Source: an uncultured Eubacteriales bacterium (GTDB lineage: Bacteria; Bacillota; Clostridia; HGM11514). Taken from it: DNA of 5,850 bases. The DNA lies in assembly GCA_902492655.1 (NCBI GenBank), contig CABUMF010000070.1, positions 1 through 5,850 of the forward strand, given 5' to 3'. This document shows positions 5,642 through 5,850 of this stretch, in pieces (positions within the stretch are counted from its first letter, which is position 1; each line of letters begins with the position of its first letter). A program made the position numbers and the translations under genes. A model generated the notes under the pieces. It had not been told where the DNA came from, did not search any database, and saw nothing but the letters and a program-made list of their open reading frames with translations.

Positions 5642-5850
5642 CTAACCAAGGCAAATCACAAGACTCAAAATATTCTTATCATCCTCATAAGTATATTCCA
5701 TGCTCTCGGTCATTTTCTTTACCATAAAAATGCCCAAGCCACCGATTTTTCTTTCCTCAGCGGAAAGCGTTACATCAGGCTCCTCCGCCTTTAGTGGATT
5801 ATACGGTGTGCCGTTATCGGAAAATGTCAAAATCAGTTTGCCACCGACAA
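5642..5850 (-). CDS. RsbW-like anti-sigma factor/serine kinase, C-terminal end only
   Basis: The frame is open to the right edge and gives the last 68 residues, about half of a typical RsbW-type protein (about 140 residues). It shows the end of a GHKL-type ATPase fold (HATPase_c_2 group): LILTFSDNGTPYNPL with the DNG nucleotide-binding motif, a PD...EER linker, then IGGLGIFMVKKM, the glycine-rich ATP lid, and a last beta strand KNILSLVICL. Proteins of this group bind a sigma factor or a partner and phosphorylate a STAS-domain antagonist in partner-switching regulation. The GGLGIFMVKK form also occurs fused or adjacent to PP2C-type phosphatases, so the missing part should be checked for such a fusion. 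The next gene downstream is the lipoprotein remnant, 53 nt away, possibly once in the same operon. Family assignment is strong; the specific partner is unknown. Confidence 0.85.
   Translation of the reverse strand, partial: VGGKLILTFSDNGTPYNPLKAEEPDVTLSAEERKIGGLGIFMVKKMTESMEYTYEDDKNILSLVICLG

Noticed and set aside
1..5850. Insertion sequence, phage or defence genes linked to the remnants
   Set aside because: I found no transposase, integrase, recombinase, nuclease or terminal inverted repeat pair on either strand, so the deletions cannot be assigned to a visible mobile element.

Overview
The window looks like a low-GC Firmicute, most likely a gut-type clostridium. The reasons are purine-rich ribosome binding sites, AT-rich spacers, and the protein families present: an RsbW-like ATPase end, a DUF975 membrane protein, copper-amine-oxidase-type 'stalk' domains and an amidohydrolase-type guanine deaminase. 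Every gene I can support lies on the minus strand, so the region is transcribed from right to left. The plus-strand open frames are shadows.

In transcription order: (1) the C-terminal end of an RsbW-like anti-sigma factor/serine kinase (5642 to the right edge); (2) a decayed chimeric gene at 4994-5588, with a lipoprotein signal peptide joined out of frame to a fragment of a repetitive surface protein; (3) an intact multi-pass membrane GGDEF protein (3876-4940); (4) a spacer with three perfect 11-bp tandem repeats and an AT-rich promoter-like stretch; (5) an intact DUF975 membrane protein (3063-3788); (6) a second decayed chimera (2787-3041), made of the frameshifted start of a stalk-domain protein and the last ~20 codons of a second DUF975 protein; (7) a GNAT acetyltransferase (2119-2745), probably translationally coupled to (8) a 66-residue two-helix membrane protein (1911-2111); (9) a leader with a possible RNA fold, then guanine deaminase (465-1778); (10) a 35-codon remnant of a second GGDEF gene (360-464), starting directly after the deaminase stop codon; (11) a secreted stalk-domain protein (343 to the left edge).

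The clearest metabolic role is guanine deamination to xanthine. The GGDEF protein and the RsbW-like fragment suggest membrane signalling and partner-switching regulation, but the sequence does not show that these genes form one pathway. The most unusual property is that three separate spacers hold gene remnants that kept one or both ends and lost their middles. Two of these remnants are paralogues of intact genes in the same window. I read this as repeated duplication and internal deletion in an accessory region. I did not find a convincing new defence, mobile or biosynthetic system.
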